A stretch of 64,000 bases of DNA, taken from Planctomycetota bacterium (GTDB lineage: Bacteria; Planctomycetota; UBA1135; GCA-002686595). The stretch's first letter is position 1. Each line of letters starts with the position of its first letter. The notes under the pieces were generated by a model. That model saw only the letters and a list, made by a program, of their open reading frames with translations, searched no databases and was not told the DNA's origin. The stretch lies in assembly GCA_947484275.1 (NCBI GenBank), contig CANKOY010000002.1, positions 62,001-126,000 on the forward strand, in the 5' to 3' direction. The position numbers and the translations under genes were made by a program. This document shows positions 24,646 to 34,252 of the stretch, one piece after another.

Positions 24646-26697
24646 TCAGGGCGCTTTGCGCACGCGCCTGCCAGCCTTGCGCGCAGCGGTGGTCTTCGGG
24701 CGCTCGCCGCGCACTTGCGCCGGCGTGGGCTCCTTCGACGACCGCGCGGCGCGCCAATCCTCGGGCGGCGGCTGCCCCTTGATCTCGAACAGGAAGCGCG
24801 AGGGATGGGAACTGACTCGCGTGCCGTACTTCGAGCGCTCCGCACAGTAGGAAATCGTCAAGTTGCGCTGGGCGCGCGTGATGCCGACGTACATCAGCCG
24901 CCGCTCCTCCTCGATCGTGTCCTCTTCCACGGCGCGCTGGTGCGGCAAGATCCCCTCTTCGACGCCGATCAGGTAGACGCGCGGAAATTCCAGGCCCTTG
25001 GCGGCGTGCAGGGTCATCAGGGTCACGACGTCGCGCTGTTTGTTCTTGTCCTCGCTTTTGTCCTCGCGGTCGATGGCCAACTCATCGAGGAACGTCTCCA
25101 AGGTCGCGTTCTTCGTGCGCTGCTCATGGTTGCGCGCGAATTTCGCAACTTCCATGACGGCCGCCCAGCGATCCGTCTGGGTCTTCGCGTCCGGGTACAG
25201 CCGCTCGACCTCGCTGCGGTATCCGACAGCATCGATGATGCGCGCGACGAGTGCTTCCAGAGAGACCTCACCCGCTCGCGACATGGCCGTCTCCAGCAGA
25301 CGCTGGAAGGCCGTGATCGCCTCCACAGCGCGCGGGTCGAGCTTTTCGACCTCGCCGGCGCGCTTCAACGCCGCGGGCACGGAGATCGCGTTGGCCGTTG
25401 CGAATTCCAGCAAACGATCGATCGACGTCTTGCCCACGCCCCGCGGCGGCGTGTTGATCACGCGCAGGAGCGAAACCTCGTCGTCGGATGAGCGACACAG
25501 GCGCAAGTAAGCCAGTACGTCGCGCACCTCCTTGCGATCGAAAAACGACATGCCGCCGATCAGCACGTAGGGCATCGAGCGCGCGCGCAATTGCTGCTCG
25601 AAGGGCCGCGGCTGCGTGCCGGTGCGGAACAGGATCGCCACGTCCGAATATTTCGCGCGGCCCTTGCGCACGAGATCGTGTACCTCGAGCACGAGGCGCT
25701 CCGCTTCGATGTTGTCGTCCGCCATGCGCACGGCCATCACCGGATCGCCGTCGCCCAAGGCCGAACGCAGTGTTTTCCCGTGGCGCTTGGGGTTGTTCTC
25801 GATCACGCGATTGGCCGCGCCGAGGATCTGCACCGTGGAGCGATAGTTCGTCTCCAGGCGCACCGTGGTCGCACCAGTAAAGTCCTTTTCGAACGAGAGG
25901 ATCTTGGTGATGTCCGCGCCGCGCCAACCATAAATCGACTGATCGTCATCGCCCACCACGCACAGGTTCTTGTGCGCCCCGGCGATGGCCTTGACGATCT
26001 CGTACTGCGGACTGTTCGTGTCCTGGTATTCGTCGACCATCACGTAGCGAAAGCGCGTGGCAAGTTGTTTCTTCACGTCCGCGTGCTCGCGCAGGAGACG
26101 CACGGCGTTCAAGAGCAGGTCGTCGAAGTCCATGCTCTTCGCGCGCCGTAGGTGATCCTCGTAGCGCTGCCAGACCTTGCCAATCAACTCGTCGCGATCG
26201 TCGCCGCCGCGGCCGAGGTAGGCCGCCGGCGATCCCAGGCGGTTCTTTTCCAAGGAAATTCGCGATTGCAGCGCACCGGGCTGCATGGTCGTCTCCGCCA
26301 CGCGCAATTCGCGCAGCGCGCCTTTGACCGCGCTCAATTGATCCGATGAATCGCAGATCGCGAAATTGCGCGGGTAGCCCAACTTCTCCGCGAACTCCTT
26401 GAGCAGCTTCAGGCAGAAGGCGTGGAACGTCCCGATCGTCAGCGCCTTGGCCGCGTCCTTCGCAACCAATCCGCCGACGCGCTCGCGCATCTCGGCCGCG
26501 GCCTTGTTGGTGAAGGTCATCGCCAGGATCGACTTTGGATCGACGCCCTTGGCCAAAAGGTGCGCGATGCGCACGGTGATCACGCGCGTCTTGCCGCTGC
26601 CCGCTCCAGCGAGCACGAGGACCGGCCCCTCGGTGGTCAGGACAGCGCGGCGCTGTTCGGGGTTGAGCCCCGCGAGCATTGAATCGGAAGAGGACAC
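24646..26697 (-). CDS. ATP-dependent 3'-5' DNA helicase, UvrD/PcrA/Rep type
   Basis: 683 residues, all superfamily 1 motifs present in order: LNPEQRRAVLTTEGPVLVLAG (Q motif), AGAGSGKTR (Walker A), MTFTNKAAAEMRER (Ia), VMVDEYQDTN (II), GDDDQSIYGWRGA (III), LETNYRST (IV), TLHAAKGLEFPRVYLIGVEEG (V) and RRLMYVGITRAQ (VI). These proteins unwind DNA in repair and replication restart. The start used is the GTG at 26697; an ATG six codons further on (26679) is a possible alternative. The C terminus is short and basic (ARKAGRRVRKAP), as in PcrA-like tails. UvrD, PcrA and Rep cannot be separated with certainty from sequence alone. Confidence 0.93.
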   Translation of the reverse strand: MSSSDSMLAGLNPEQRRAVLTTEGPVLVLAGAGSGKTRVITVRIAHLLAKGVDPKSILAMTFTNKAAAEMRERVGGLVAKDAAKALTIGTFHAFCLKLLKEFAEKLGYPRNFAICDSSDQLSAVKGALRELRVAETTMQPGALQSRISLEKNRLGSPAAYLGRGGDDRDELIGKVWQRYEDHLRRAKSMDFDDLLLNAVRLLREHADVKKQLATRFRYVMVDEYQDTNSPQYEIVKAIAGAHKNLCVVGDDDQSIYGWRGADITKILSFEKDFTGATTVRLETNYRSTVQILGAANRVIENNPKRHGKTLRSALGDGDPVMAVRMADDNIEAERLVLEVHDLVRKGRAKYSDVAILFRTGTQPRPFEQQLRARSMPYVLIGGMSFFDRKEVRDVLAYLRLCRSSDDEVSLLRVINTPPRGVGKTSIDRLLEFATANAISVPAALKRAGEVEKLDPRAVEAITAFQRLLETAMSRAGEVSLEALVARIIDAVGYRSEVERLYPDAKTQTDRWAAVMEVAKFARNHEQRTKNATLETFLDELAIDREDKSEDKNKQRDVVTLMTLHAAKGLEFPRVYLIGVEEGILPHQRAVEEDTIEEERRLMYVGITRAQRNLTISYCAERSKYGTRVSSHPSRFLFEIKGQPPPEDWRAARSSKEPTPAQVRGERPKTTAARKAGRRVRKAP

Positions 26698-26712
26698 GGC
26701 GCGAGATCCAGT

Positions 26713-27363
26713 TCAGGGTCCCCGCGGGCCGGCGATTTTCCGGAACGCGCCGCGCAGCATCGCGTGCAACTTCACGGCCTCGGACAGTTGCTCCTCGGAC
26801 TCTTCCCCCGCGTGCCAAGTCAACTCGCACATGCCCGCCGAGTAGTTCAAGTTTGGCGAGCGCGTCAATTTCGAAAATTGCTCGCGCACAGACTCGTCGA
26901 GAACGTCCGGCGCGAGACTCGCGGGATTCGATCGCACCGCAAAGCGATCGTCGAACGCGCCGCGGTCCACCACGATGCTGGCCCGGCCCAGGAGCGCCGC
27001 CGCACGGGTCAACACGGTCGCGCGTTCGACGCTGAATGAGCCCGAGGGACCGTCTCCGTCCGTGCGCACTCGGACCCAGGTCTGAGTCGACTTGCCAGCC
27101 CGCACGGTGTAGGTGCACAGGGTCAGGTCAAGGTCCGCGATGCGACCGCGAATCCAGAGCGCGCAATGGCGCAGCCAAGATCTGGGCTCGACCGTCAGTT
27201 CCAGGCGATTCTGCAGGGCGAAACGGCGCCAGAGCTCCTCGCGGCGCTCGCGCGCGCGCCGCGAGATGATATGGGCAAAGATCCCCACGGCCAGGACCGC
27301 GCCGACGGCGCAGACGGCCACCGCGATCTTCTTGAACGTCACGGCATCGTCGGCATCGAGCAT
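26713..27363 (-). CDS. Membrane-anchored protein of unknown function
   Basis: 216 residues from the ATG at 27361-27363. One hydrophobic helix near the N terminus (KKIAVAVCAVGAVLAVGIFAHII) is followed by a basic ARERREELWRRFA stretch. The rest is soluble with strand-rich segments (LDLTLCTYTVRAGKSTQTWVRV, LLGRASIVVDRGAFDDRFAVRS, LNYSAGMCELTWHAGEE). I do not recognise the family. The pattern of a single anchor plus a domain comparing field values resembles DUF3137-like proteins, but I cannot confirm that. It lies 15 bp upstream of the helicase gene on the same strand and may share its transcript. Confidence 0.68.
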   Translation of the reverse strand: MLDADDAVTFKKIAVAVCAVGAVLAVGIFAHIISRRARERREELWRRFALQNRLELTVEPRSWLRHCALWIRGRIADLDLTLCTYTVRAGKSTQTWVRVRTDGDGPSGSFSVERATVLTRAAALLGRASIVVDRGAFDDRFAVRSNPASLAPDVLDESVREQFSKLTRSPNLNYSAGMCELTWHAGEESEEQLSEAVKLHAMLRGAFRKIAGPRGP

Positions 27364-27563
27364 GCCGGGGGATTGTGCGCCCGCGGCCCGCGGCGAGCAA
27401 CGTTGTCGCTGCACGTTTCGAAGTGGCGTCGCGCGCACTAACATCCATGGGTGGGATTCCCTCGCGCGCAGCACCTCCGCCTGTTGACAGCCACGGTTCT
27501 GTCGTGCTCGCGCCGCGCCGTTGGAGCCGCGCGTCGGCTGGACCTCGACGCGGAGCAGCGGCT

Positions 27564-28841
27564 GTGATTCGCTCGCTGTGGATCCTCGCGCTCACCGCGG
27601 CGCTGCTTGGGGCGCACGTCGCTTCAGAGGCGCCGGAGGAAAAATCCGCCGCCATTTCGTTCGACGAACGCGAGCGCGCGATCATCGCGCGTCTCACGGG
27701 ACTCGGCGCTCCCCCTCCTGATCCGACCAACGCCTTCGGGGACGATCCGCGGGCGGCGCTGCTTGGCCAGCGACTGTTCTTCGATCTGCGGCTGGGAGGC
27801 GATGGGAAGCAGAACTGCGCCCACTGCCACGACCCCGATCGCGGTTTCAGCGACGGAAAATCCCTGGCGGAGGGCGTCGGGCAGGCCAGTCGGAATTCGC
27901 CGGGTCTGCTCAACGTCGCCTGGCAGCGCTGGCTGTTTTGGGACGGGCGCGCGGACACGCTTTGGTCCCAGGCCCTGCAGCCGATCGAAAATCCGGTGGA
28001 GATGAACGGCAGTCGCGTGGCCGTGGCGCGCACGATCGCTGGCGACGGGACTCTCAGGCGCGAGTACGAGGCGATCTTCGGTCCCCTGCCGTCCATGGAA
28101 TCCTGGCCGCGAGCGGCGCGTCCCGAGGCTGGCGACACGGAGCTTGGCCGCGCATGGAATGCCATGGGCGCGGCCGAGCGCGACGGCGCCAATCGCGTCT
28201 TCGCCAACGTCGGCAAGTCGATCGCGGCATACGAGCGCAAACTGGTCGGCGGCAACTCGCCCTTTGATCGCTTCGCGCGCGGCTTGGCCAGCGGCGAGCG
28301 CGCGGACCTCTCCGCCCTCGATTCCACGGCCCAGCTCGGTTTGAAGCTGTTCATCGGCAAGGCCGGCTGCCGCATGTGCCACACGGGCGCGCTATTTTCC
28401 GACGGCGAGTTCCACGACCTGCAACTGCGACCGCTGTCCGGCGGCGAGCGCACCGATCCAGCGCGCCTGTCCGCGATCGACAAAGTCCTCGAAGATCCCT
28501 TCAACGCCGCCGGGCTCTACTCCGACGCGCGCGAGGGCGACGCCACGGAGCACCTGCGCTACCTGGGGCGCAATCCCGAGCTGTGGGGCGCGATTCGAAC
28601 CCCCAGCCTGCGCAACGTGGCCCTGACTCCTCCTTATATGGATCAGGGTCAGCTGGCGGACCTCGAGGCCGTGGTGGGCTTCTATTCCACGCGCGCGGGC
28701 GCGGCGCCAGCGGGGCACCACCAGGAGAAGGTCCTGCAGCCCCTGAACCTGACCCCCGACGAAATCGCGGCCTTGATCGCCTTCCTGAGGGCCCTGACGG
28801 ACGAGCCCCTGGCCGCGCGCTGGCTCAACCCGCCGGAGTGA
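27564..28841 (+). CDS. Dihaem cytochrome c peroxidase / MauG family protein
   Basis: 425 residues. The GTG at 27564 is chosen because it begins a signal sequence (IRSLWILALTAALLGAHVAS); the open frame from 27375 has none. Two haem c sites are present: Cys85-Ala-His-Cys88-His89 and Cys269-Arg-Met-Cys272-His273, typical of the periplasmic di-haem peroxidase fold. Family features around them include GQRLFFDLRLGGDGKQNC, RNSPGLLNVAW, LFWDGRADTLWSQALQPIENPVEM and TPPYMDQGQLADLEAVVGFY. It may reduce hydrogen peroxide or, like MauG, oxidise a partner protein. A fold-back element follows 17 bp after the stop codon. Confidence 0.93.
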   Translation: MIRSLWILALTAALLGAHVASEAPEEKSAAISFDERERAIIARLTGLGAPPPDPTNAFGDDPRAALLGQRLFFDLRLGGDGKQNCAHCHDPDRGFSDGKSLAEGVGQASRNSPGLLNVAWQRWLFWDGRADTLWSQALQPIENPVEMNGSRVAVARTIAGDGTLRREYEAIFGPLPSMESWPRAARPEAGDTELGRAWNAMGAAERDGANRVFANVGKSIAAYERKLVGGNSPFDRFARGLASGERADLSALDSTAQLGLKLFIGKAGCRMCHTGALFSDGEFHDLQLRPLSGGERTDPARLSAIDKVLEDPFNAAGLYSDAREGDATEHLRYLGRNPELWGAIRTPSLRNVALTPPYMDQGQLADLEAVVGFYSTRAGAAPAGHHQEKVLQPLNLTPDEIAALIAFLRALTDEPLAARWLNPPE

Positions 28842-28857
28842 ACAGGGGTCAGGGGTT

Positions 28858-29022
28858 CTAGCAGTCCGTTGAAAAAGGCCCGTAGCGAGACAGGGCGTGT
28901 GAAGGCGTGGCAGGGAGCGCCACAGAAAGTTGCGCTGAAGCGGCCGTCCTGGCCGCCGAGCGCGACGCCGCGGCGCCGAAACACGCTCTGGCGTAGTAGG
29001 GGCTTTTTCAACGGGCTGCTAG
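28858..29022. mobile_element. 165-bp MITE-like fold-back element with 24-bp terminal inverted repeats
   Basis: The left end at 28858-28881 and the right end at 28999-29022 are inverted copies matching at 22 of 24 positions. The ends begin CTAGCAGYCCGTTGAAAAAG. Internal segments also pair (GCGTGT...GAAGGCG against CGCCGAAACACGC), so the whole unit can fold into one long hairpin. Both tips are CTAG, which could include a 4-bp target. No protein is encoded. End sequences close to CAGCCCGTTGAAAAA are known to me as a common repeat end in many bacterial genomes, but I cannot name the parent insertion sequence. It lies between the peroxidase gene and the large PVC protein gene. Confidence 0.8.
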
Positions 29023-29095
29023 GGCTGCACGATCGGGGCGGGTTCCAGTACAAGTGCCGCTTGTCGCGCGGCTCCCAATCCAATCGGCTGACCTC

Positions 29096-29100
29096 GGAGG
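29096..29100 (+). promoter_or_regulatory. Ribosome binding site fixing a GTG start
   Basis: A perfect GGAGG seven bases before the GTG at 29108. It decides between this start and an upstream GTG at 29054 that lacks such a site. Confidence 0.75.
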
Positions 29101-29107
29101 CTTCCCG

Positions 29108-32100
29108 GTGACCCTCGCCTGTCTCGTGCTCGCCCTTCAAGTTCCCGCGGCCCCTGACGGCGCGGCGCTGCACTTCGAACGCCGCGTGCTCTCGACCGAG
29201 TTCTTCAGCGAGGGCGCGGCAGCCGCGGACTTCGACCAGGACGGCCACATCGACGTCGCCTCTGGCCCCTGGCTGTACCGCGGTCCGGACTTTTCGACGA
29301 AACTCGAGCTCTACCCGGCCGTGGCCTTCGATCCCGCGGGCTACTCGGACAACTTCTTCGCCTGGGCGAGCGATCTGGACAGCGACGGCTGGCTCGACAT
29401 CCTGATGGTCGGCTTCCCCGGCGCGAAGGCCGAGTGGTTCAAGAACCCGGGTCCGACCGACGGTCCCTGGACCAGGCATCTGGTCCTTGACGGTGTCGAT
29501 GGCGAGTCGCCGCAGTTCGTCGATCTCACCGGCGACGGCAAGGCGGAATTGATCTGTGCCCACGGCGGAAGGATGGGCTGGGCGAGCCCGGACGGCGCGG
29601 ATCCCACGGCGCCGTGGATCTGGCAGGCCGCGACGGCGGACATGAAATTCCAGCGCTTCACCCACGGACTTGGCATCGGCGACATCGACGGCGACGGGCG
29701 CGCGGATTTGTTCGAGCGCACGGGCTGGTGGCGGCAACTGGAAACGCCGGGCGCCGAGTTTGAGCGTCACGCCTTTGCCTTCGGCGATCGCCAGGGAGGC
29801 GCGCAGATGTTCGCTTACGACGTCGATGGCGACGGCGACAACGACGTGATCACTTCGCTCGCAGCCCACGGATTCGGGCTTTCGTGGTTCGAGCAACAGC
29901 GAGACGGAGCGGCGATCACGTTCGTCGAGCACAGCATCATGGACAACGATCCGCGCGAACTGTGCTTCGCGGAGCTGCACGCCCTCGACCTCGTCGACGT
30001 GGACGGCGACGGGTTGAAGGACATCGCCACGGGCAAGCGCTGGTGGTCCCACGGCGCACAGGGCGATCCGACGCCGGGCTCACCGGCGGTGGTCGCCTGG
30101 TTTCGCCTGACCCGTGGCGCAAGCGGCGCGCAGTACACGGCGATGCTCGCCGACGACAACTCGGGTGTGGGCACGCAACTGTCCAGCGCGGATGTGGACG
30201 GCGACGGCGCGGTGGATTTCGTGATCGGCTGCAAGCGCGGCACTTTCGTGCTTTACCAGCGCAAGGGTCCTGCTCCTGCAAAGCAGCAGGCCACAGAAAC
30301 GCGCGATCCGAAGAACCTCGACTTCGAGATGGGCGATCTGTCGCACTGGACCGCCGAGGGCGACGCGTTCCAGGGTCAGCCGATTCGCGGCGACACGGCG
30401 CGCGCGCGCGGTCGCGAATCGAGCCACCACACCGGCGAGTACTGGATCGGCGGCTTCGAGAAGCTCGGCGACAAGCCCAAAGGCACGCTGACCTCCGATT
30501 GGTTTCGCGCCAGGGAGCCTTTCGCGAGTTTTCTCGTGGGCGGCGGCGCGGGCCGCGGCGAACGCGTCGAACTTTGGGCCGAGGGCGAGAACTCGGCGTT
30601 CTTCACGACCACGGGCGCGAACTTCGAGACGCTGCAGCGCGTGGTGGTCGCCCTCGGCGCGCGCGCGGGGAAAAACATCCGCATACGATTGGTGGACGAA
30701 GCAACCGGCGGCTGGGGCCATATCAATTTCGACGATTGGCGCTTTCACGCCACGGAGCCCACGTTCGCCCGCGAGGACGGCACGCCGCCGATCCTGGGCA
30801 TGGATCCGCCGAAAATCGACGGCCAGCTCGCCGCAGAGGCCGCGCGCGCCATGACGGTGCCCGCAGGCTTTTCCGTGGACGTGATCGCCGCGGAACCCGA
30901 CTTGCACCAGCCGATCGCACTGTGCTTCGACGCCCGCGGTCGCCTGTGGGTCGCCGAAGCGTTCACTTACCCGGCGCGCGCCCGCGAGGGTGACGGCCGT
31001 GACAACCTCGTCGTCTTCGAAGACAAGGACGGCGACGGCAGCTTCGAAAAGCGCACTCTGTTCCAGGCCGGCCTCAACCTCGTCAGCGGACTCGAAGTCG
31101 GCTACGGCGGCGTGTGGGTCGGCGCGGCGCCGTACTTGCACTTCATCCCTGACGCCAACGACGATCTCGTGCCCGACGGACCGGCGCAGATTTTGCTCGA
31201 CGGTTGGGGCTTCCAGGACACCCACGAAACTCTGAACGCCTTCATTTGGGGGCCGGACGGTTGGCTCTACGGCTGTCACGGAGTATTCACGCACAGTCTC
31301 GTCGGAGCGCCCGGCGCGAAGCAGGAAGAGCGCGTCCCCCTGAACGCGGGAGTCTGGCGCTTTCATCCAGTGCGGCGCGAGTTCGAGGTCTTCGCCTGGG
31401 GTACGTCCAATCCCTGGGGCGTCGATTTCAACGACCGCGGCCAGGCGTTCGCGACGGCCTGCGTGATTCCGCACCTGTTCCACATGATCCAGGGCGCGCG
31501 CTACGAGCGCCAAGGCGGCGAGCACTTCGGCGAACACGTCTACGACGACATCAAGACCATCGCCGATCACCGTCACTACCTCGGCGACACGCCCCACGGC
31601 GGGAACTTGCGCTCAGACTCCGCCGGCGGAGGGCACGCCCACTGCGGCGCGCTGATCTATCTCGCGGACACGTTTCCTGCGAAGTACCGCGACACGATCC
31701 TGTTCGACAACATCCACGGCAATCGGTTGAACAACGACGTGCTCGTCCGCTCTGGGTCGGGCTACGTCGGCAAACACGCCGACGATTTCCTGCTGGCCAA
31801 CGACGCCTGGTTTCGCGGCATCAACTTCAAGACCGGGCCGGACGGTGCCGTGTACTTCATCGATTGGTACGACCGCCAGGCCTGCCACTGGACCGCGCCA
31901 GAGATCTGGGATCGCACCAACGGCCGCTTGTACCGCGTGCGCTACGGCGATCTTGCGCCAAAGCGCGTCAATCTCGCGCGGATGAATTCAATGGAGCTGG
32001 TAGAGCTGCAGGGTTCGGCCAACGAGTTCTACGTGCGCCGCGCACGCACGCTCCTGGCCGAGCGCACGAACGACGCCAGCGTCCACGCCCCGCTCCTGGC

Positions 32101-34252
32101 GAACCTGCGCGCGGAGAAGACGAACGAGCCGCGCGCCCTGCGCTGGCTCTGGGCCCTGCATTGCAGCGACGGACTCAACGGGAACATCGCCAGCGAAATG
32201 CTCGAGCACCCGCTCGAGTACGTCCAGGCCTGGACGATTCAATTGGTCTGCGAACGCGGGAAGCCGACGCCGCGCCTCATGTCGCAGATCGCTGCCTTGG
32301 CGAAGAATTCGACGTCGGCGGTCGTGCGCCTGTACGTGGCCTCGGCCCTGCAGCGCTTGCCGGTGGAAGATCGATTGGCGATCGCGGCGAACTTGACGCT
32401 GCACGGCGCGGATGCGACTGATCAGAACATTCCGTTGATGATCTGGTACGCGATCGAACCGGCCGTGGGCAAGGAACCCAAGCGCGCCTTGGAATTGGCG
32501 CGCACCTCGCAAATCCCGCTGGTGGCGCGTTTTGCCCTGCGGCAGTTGGCGGAAGCTCCCGCGCAACATGAGTTGCTGCTTTCAAGCCTGAGCGCGGAGT
32601 CGAGCGCGCTCTGGACCGCGATGCTCCTGGAGGAACTGCAACGCTCGCTCGCCGTGCGCCGCGACGTGCCTGCGCCGAAGTCCTGGGCCAAGGTCGCGCC
32701 GCTGCTGCGCGCCAGCGCTGACGTGAACGTGCGCCGGCTGACCCAGATCGTCGCCGTGGCCTACGGCGACGAAAACAGCTTGGGCGACGTGCGCGCGGTC
32801 CTCGCCGACTCCAAGCGCCCCTTGAGCGATCGACTGGGCGCGATCGACATCCTCGCTCGCACACGCGACGGGCAATCGATCGATGCGCTGCTTGGCCTCC
32901 TGGGGGACGCACAGCTCTGCGTCAAGGCCCTGGGCGCCCTGGCGGTGTTCGACGATGAGCGCATCGGCGCGCGCATCGCCGAGCGCCTGTCGAGTTTCGA
33001 CATCGAAGGCCAGCGCGCCGCTGTCAGCGTGCTCGCCGGCCGCAAGTCCTGGGCGCGCGAGTTTTTCGCCGCCCTGGAGAAAACACCCGCGAACGCCGCC
33101 GCGATCGACGCAATCCTGGCCCAGAAGCTCGCCTCCCTTGGCGACGCTGCCGTGGATACGGGGTTGGCTAAGTTCTTCGGGCAGGTTGCTGCGACGCCCG
33201 CTGACAAGTTGAAGCGGATCGCTGAGCTCAAGGGGCGCCTGACACCCGAGGTGCTCGCCGCGGCCGACTTGCCGCGCGGGCGTGAGATCTACTCTCGCAC
33301 TTGCCAGCAGTGCCACACACTGTTTGGCACCGGCGCCCACGTGGGCCCGGACATCACCGGCTCCAATCGCGCCGATCTCGACTACCTGTTGTCGAACATC
33401 CTCGATCCCAGCGCCCTGGTGGCGAAGGAATACCAGGTGACGGCGATCTGGCTCAACGACGAGCGCATGCACTCGGGCATCCTGAAATCCCAGGACGCCG
33501 CGTCGGTGACCCTTGTGGATCAGCAGGGCACCTATGTGATCGCGCGCGCAGACATCGTCGAGCAGCGCTTGACCAAGCTGTCGATGATGCCCGAGGGACA
33601 GATCGACGCCTTCTCGATCGAGGACGTGCGCGATCTCGCTGGCTACCTCGCCAGTCCGCGGCAGACGCCGATTCGCGCCACAGTGGACTCGGCCGTGAAA
33701 GTGTTCGACGGTGCGACGCTCGCCGGCTGGAAAGGCGAACCCGCGGTGTTCAGCGTCGTCGACGGCGCCATCGTCGGCCAGACCACGGGCTTGTCGAAGA
33801 ACGAGTTCCTGAAAAGCGAACTGGACCTCGGCGACTTCCGCTTGCGTTTGGAAGTTCGCCTTGAGGGCGACGCCGGAAACTCTGGCATCCAATTCCGTTC
33901 GCGGGCTTTGGACAGCGGCGAGATGCACGGTTATCAGGCCGACGTCGGCCCGGACTGGTGGGGTGCGCTGTACGAAGAGGAGGGCCGCGCTCTGCTCTCA
34001 CCGCCCGCGCCAAAGGACGGTCGCGTGAAGCCTGGTGAGTGGAACACCTACGAGATCGTCGCCGTGGGCTCGCGCGTCATGACTGCGATCAACGGCGTCA
34101 AATGCGTGGATCTCGATGATTCCGCGGGTGCCGCGCGCGGCATCCTCGCGCTGCAGGTTCACTCCGGTGGCCCGACGAAAGTCAGTCTGAGGAATCTGCG
34201 TCTGGAACTGGATCCGAAACCCGAACTCGTCACGCTCGGAGGCTCGAAATGA
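29108..34252 (+). CDS. Giant secreted FG-GAP / PVC dehydrogenase / HEAT / haem c / DUF1080 fusion protein
   Basis: 1714 residues. The GTG start is supported by GGAGG and begins a short hydrophobic export signal. Domain order: FG-GAP/VCBS repeats with calcium-type DxDxDGxxD loops (~20-400, e.g. DFDQDGHID, DIDGDGRAD, DVDGDGDND); a galactose-binding-like module (~405-555); a PVC-type membrane-bound dehydrogenase beta-propeller (~580-950, FSVDVIAAEPDLHQPIALCFD, RLWVAEAFTYP, WGVDFNDRGQAF); HEAT-like helices (~960-1370); one haem c domain with Cys1399-x-x-Cys-His1403 (GREIYSRTCQQCH) and SNILDPSALVAKEYQ; and a DUF1080 (3-keto-disaccharide hydrolase-like) domain (~1530-1705, VFDGATLAGWKG, NSGIQFRSR). 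The last three are often joined in Planctomycetes; the FG-GAP front end is less usual. Probably an extracellular sugar-oxidising enzyme. Its stop overlaps the next start. Confidence 0.93.
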   Translation: MTLACLVLALQVPAAPDGAALHFERRVLSTEFFSEGAAAADFDQDGHIDVASGPWLYRGPDFSTKLELYPAVAFDPAGYSDNFFAWASDLDSDGWLDILMVGFPGAKAEWFKNPGPTDGPWTRHLVLDGVDGESPQFVDLTGDGKAELICAHGGRMGWASPDGADPTAPWIWQAATADMKFQRFTHGLGIGDIDGDGRADLFERTGWWRQLETPGAEFERHAFAFGDRQGGAQMFAYDVDGDGDNDVITSLAAHGFGLSWFEQQRDGAAITFVEHSIMDNDPRELCFAELHALDLVDVDGDGLKDIATGKRWWSHGAQGDPTPGSPAVVAWFRLTRGASGAQYTAMLADDNSGVGTQLSSADVDGDGAVDFVIGCKRGTFVLYQRKGPAPAKQQATETRDPKNLDFEMGDLSHWTAEGDAFQGQPIRGDTARARGRESSHHTGEYWIGGFEKLGDKPKGTLTSDWFRAREPFASFLVGGGAGRGERVELWAEGENSAFFTTTGANFETLQRVVVALGARAGKNIRIRLVDEATGGWGHINFDDWRFHATEPTFAREDGTPPILGMDPPKIDGQLAAEAARAMTVPAGFSVDVIAAEPDLHQPIALCFDARGRLWVAEAFTYPARAREGDGRDNLVVFEDKDGDGSFEKRTLFQAGLNLVSGLEVGYGGVWVGAAPYLHFIPDANDDLVPDGPAQILLDGWGFQDTHETLNAFIWGPDGWLYGCHGVFTHSLVGAPGAKQEERVPLNAGVWRFHPVRREFEVFAWGTSNPWGVDFNDRGQAFATACVIPHLFHMIQGARYERQGGEHFGEHVYDDIKTIADHRHYLGDTPHGGNLRSDSAGGGHAHCGALIYLADTFPAKYRDTILFDNIHGNRLNNDVLVRSGSGYVGKHADDFLLANDAWFRGINFKTGPDGAVYFIDWYDRQACHWTAPEIWDRTNGRLYRVRYGDLAPKRVNLARMNSMELVELQGSANEFYVRRARTLLAERTNDASVHAPLLANLRAEKTNEPRALRWLWALHCSDGLNGNIASEMLEHPLEYVQAWTIQLVCERGKPTPRLMSQIAALAKNSTSAVVRLYVASALQRLPVEDRLAIAANLTLHGADATDQNIPLMIWYAIEPAVGKEPKRALELARTSQIPLVARFALRQLAEAPAQHELLLSSLSAESSALWTAMLLEELQRSLAVRRDVPAPKSWAKVAPLLRASADVNVRRLTQIVAVAYGDENSLGDVRAVLADSKRPLSDRLGAIDILARTRDGQSIDALLGLLGDAQLCVKALGALAVFDDERIGARIAERLSSFDIEGQRAAVSVLAGRKSWAREFFAALEKTPANAAAIDAILAQKLASLGDAAVDTGLAKFFGQVAATPADKLKRIAELKGRLTPEVLAAADLPRGREIYSRTCQQCHTLFGTGAHVGPDITGSNRADLDYLLSNILDPSALVAKEYQVTAIWLNDERMHSGILKSQDAASVTLVDQQGTYVIARADIVEQRLTKLSMMPEGQIDAFSIEDVRDLAGYLASPRQTPIRATVDSAVKVFDGATLAGWKGEPAVFSVVDGAIVGQTTGLSKNEFLKSELDLGDFRLRLEVRLEGDAGNSGIQFRSRALDSGEMHGYQADVGPDWWGALYEEEGRALLSPPAPKDGRVKPGEWNTYEIVAVGSRVMTAINGVKCVDLDDSAGAARGILALQVHSGGPTKVSLRNLRLELDPKPELVTLGGSK

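Noticed and set aside
20284-29022. The two 165-bp fold-back elements as copies of one family
   Set aside because: Equal length is a coincidence. Their terminal repeats (AGAGCASGTCCT versus CTAGCAGYCCGTTG) and centres share no sequence.
28869-29111. 80-codon plus-strand open frame over the fold-back element
   Set aside because: It lies almost entirely inside the repeat element and has no ribosome site or motif; it is a translation of the repeat.
28682-30052. 456-codon minus-strand open frame ending in the MauG gene
   Set aside because: It runs antisense to the PVC protein gene and through the fold-back element. Its apparent conservation comes from the repeat (FFNGLL-type peptide), not from a gene.
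30080-31597. 505-codon minus-strand open frame
   Set aside because: Antisense to the dehydrogenase part of the PVC protein, whose frame carries unmistakable domains.
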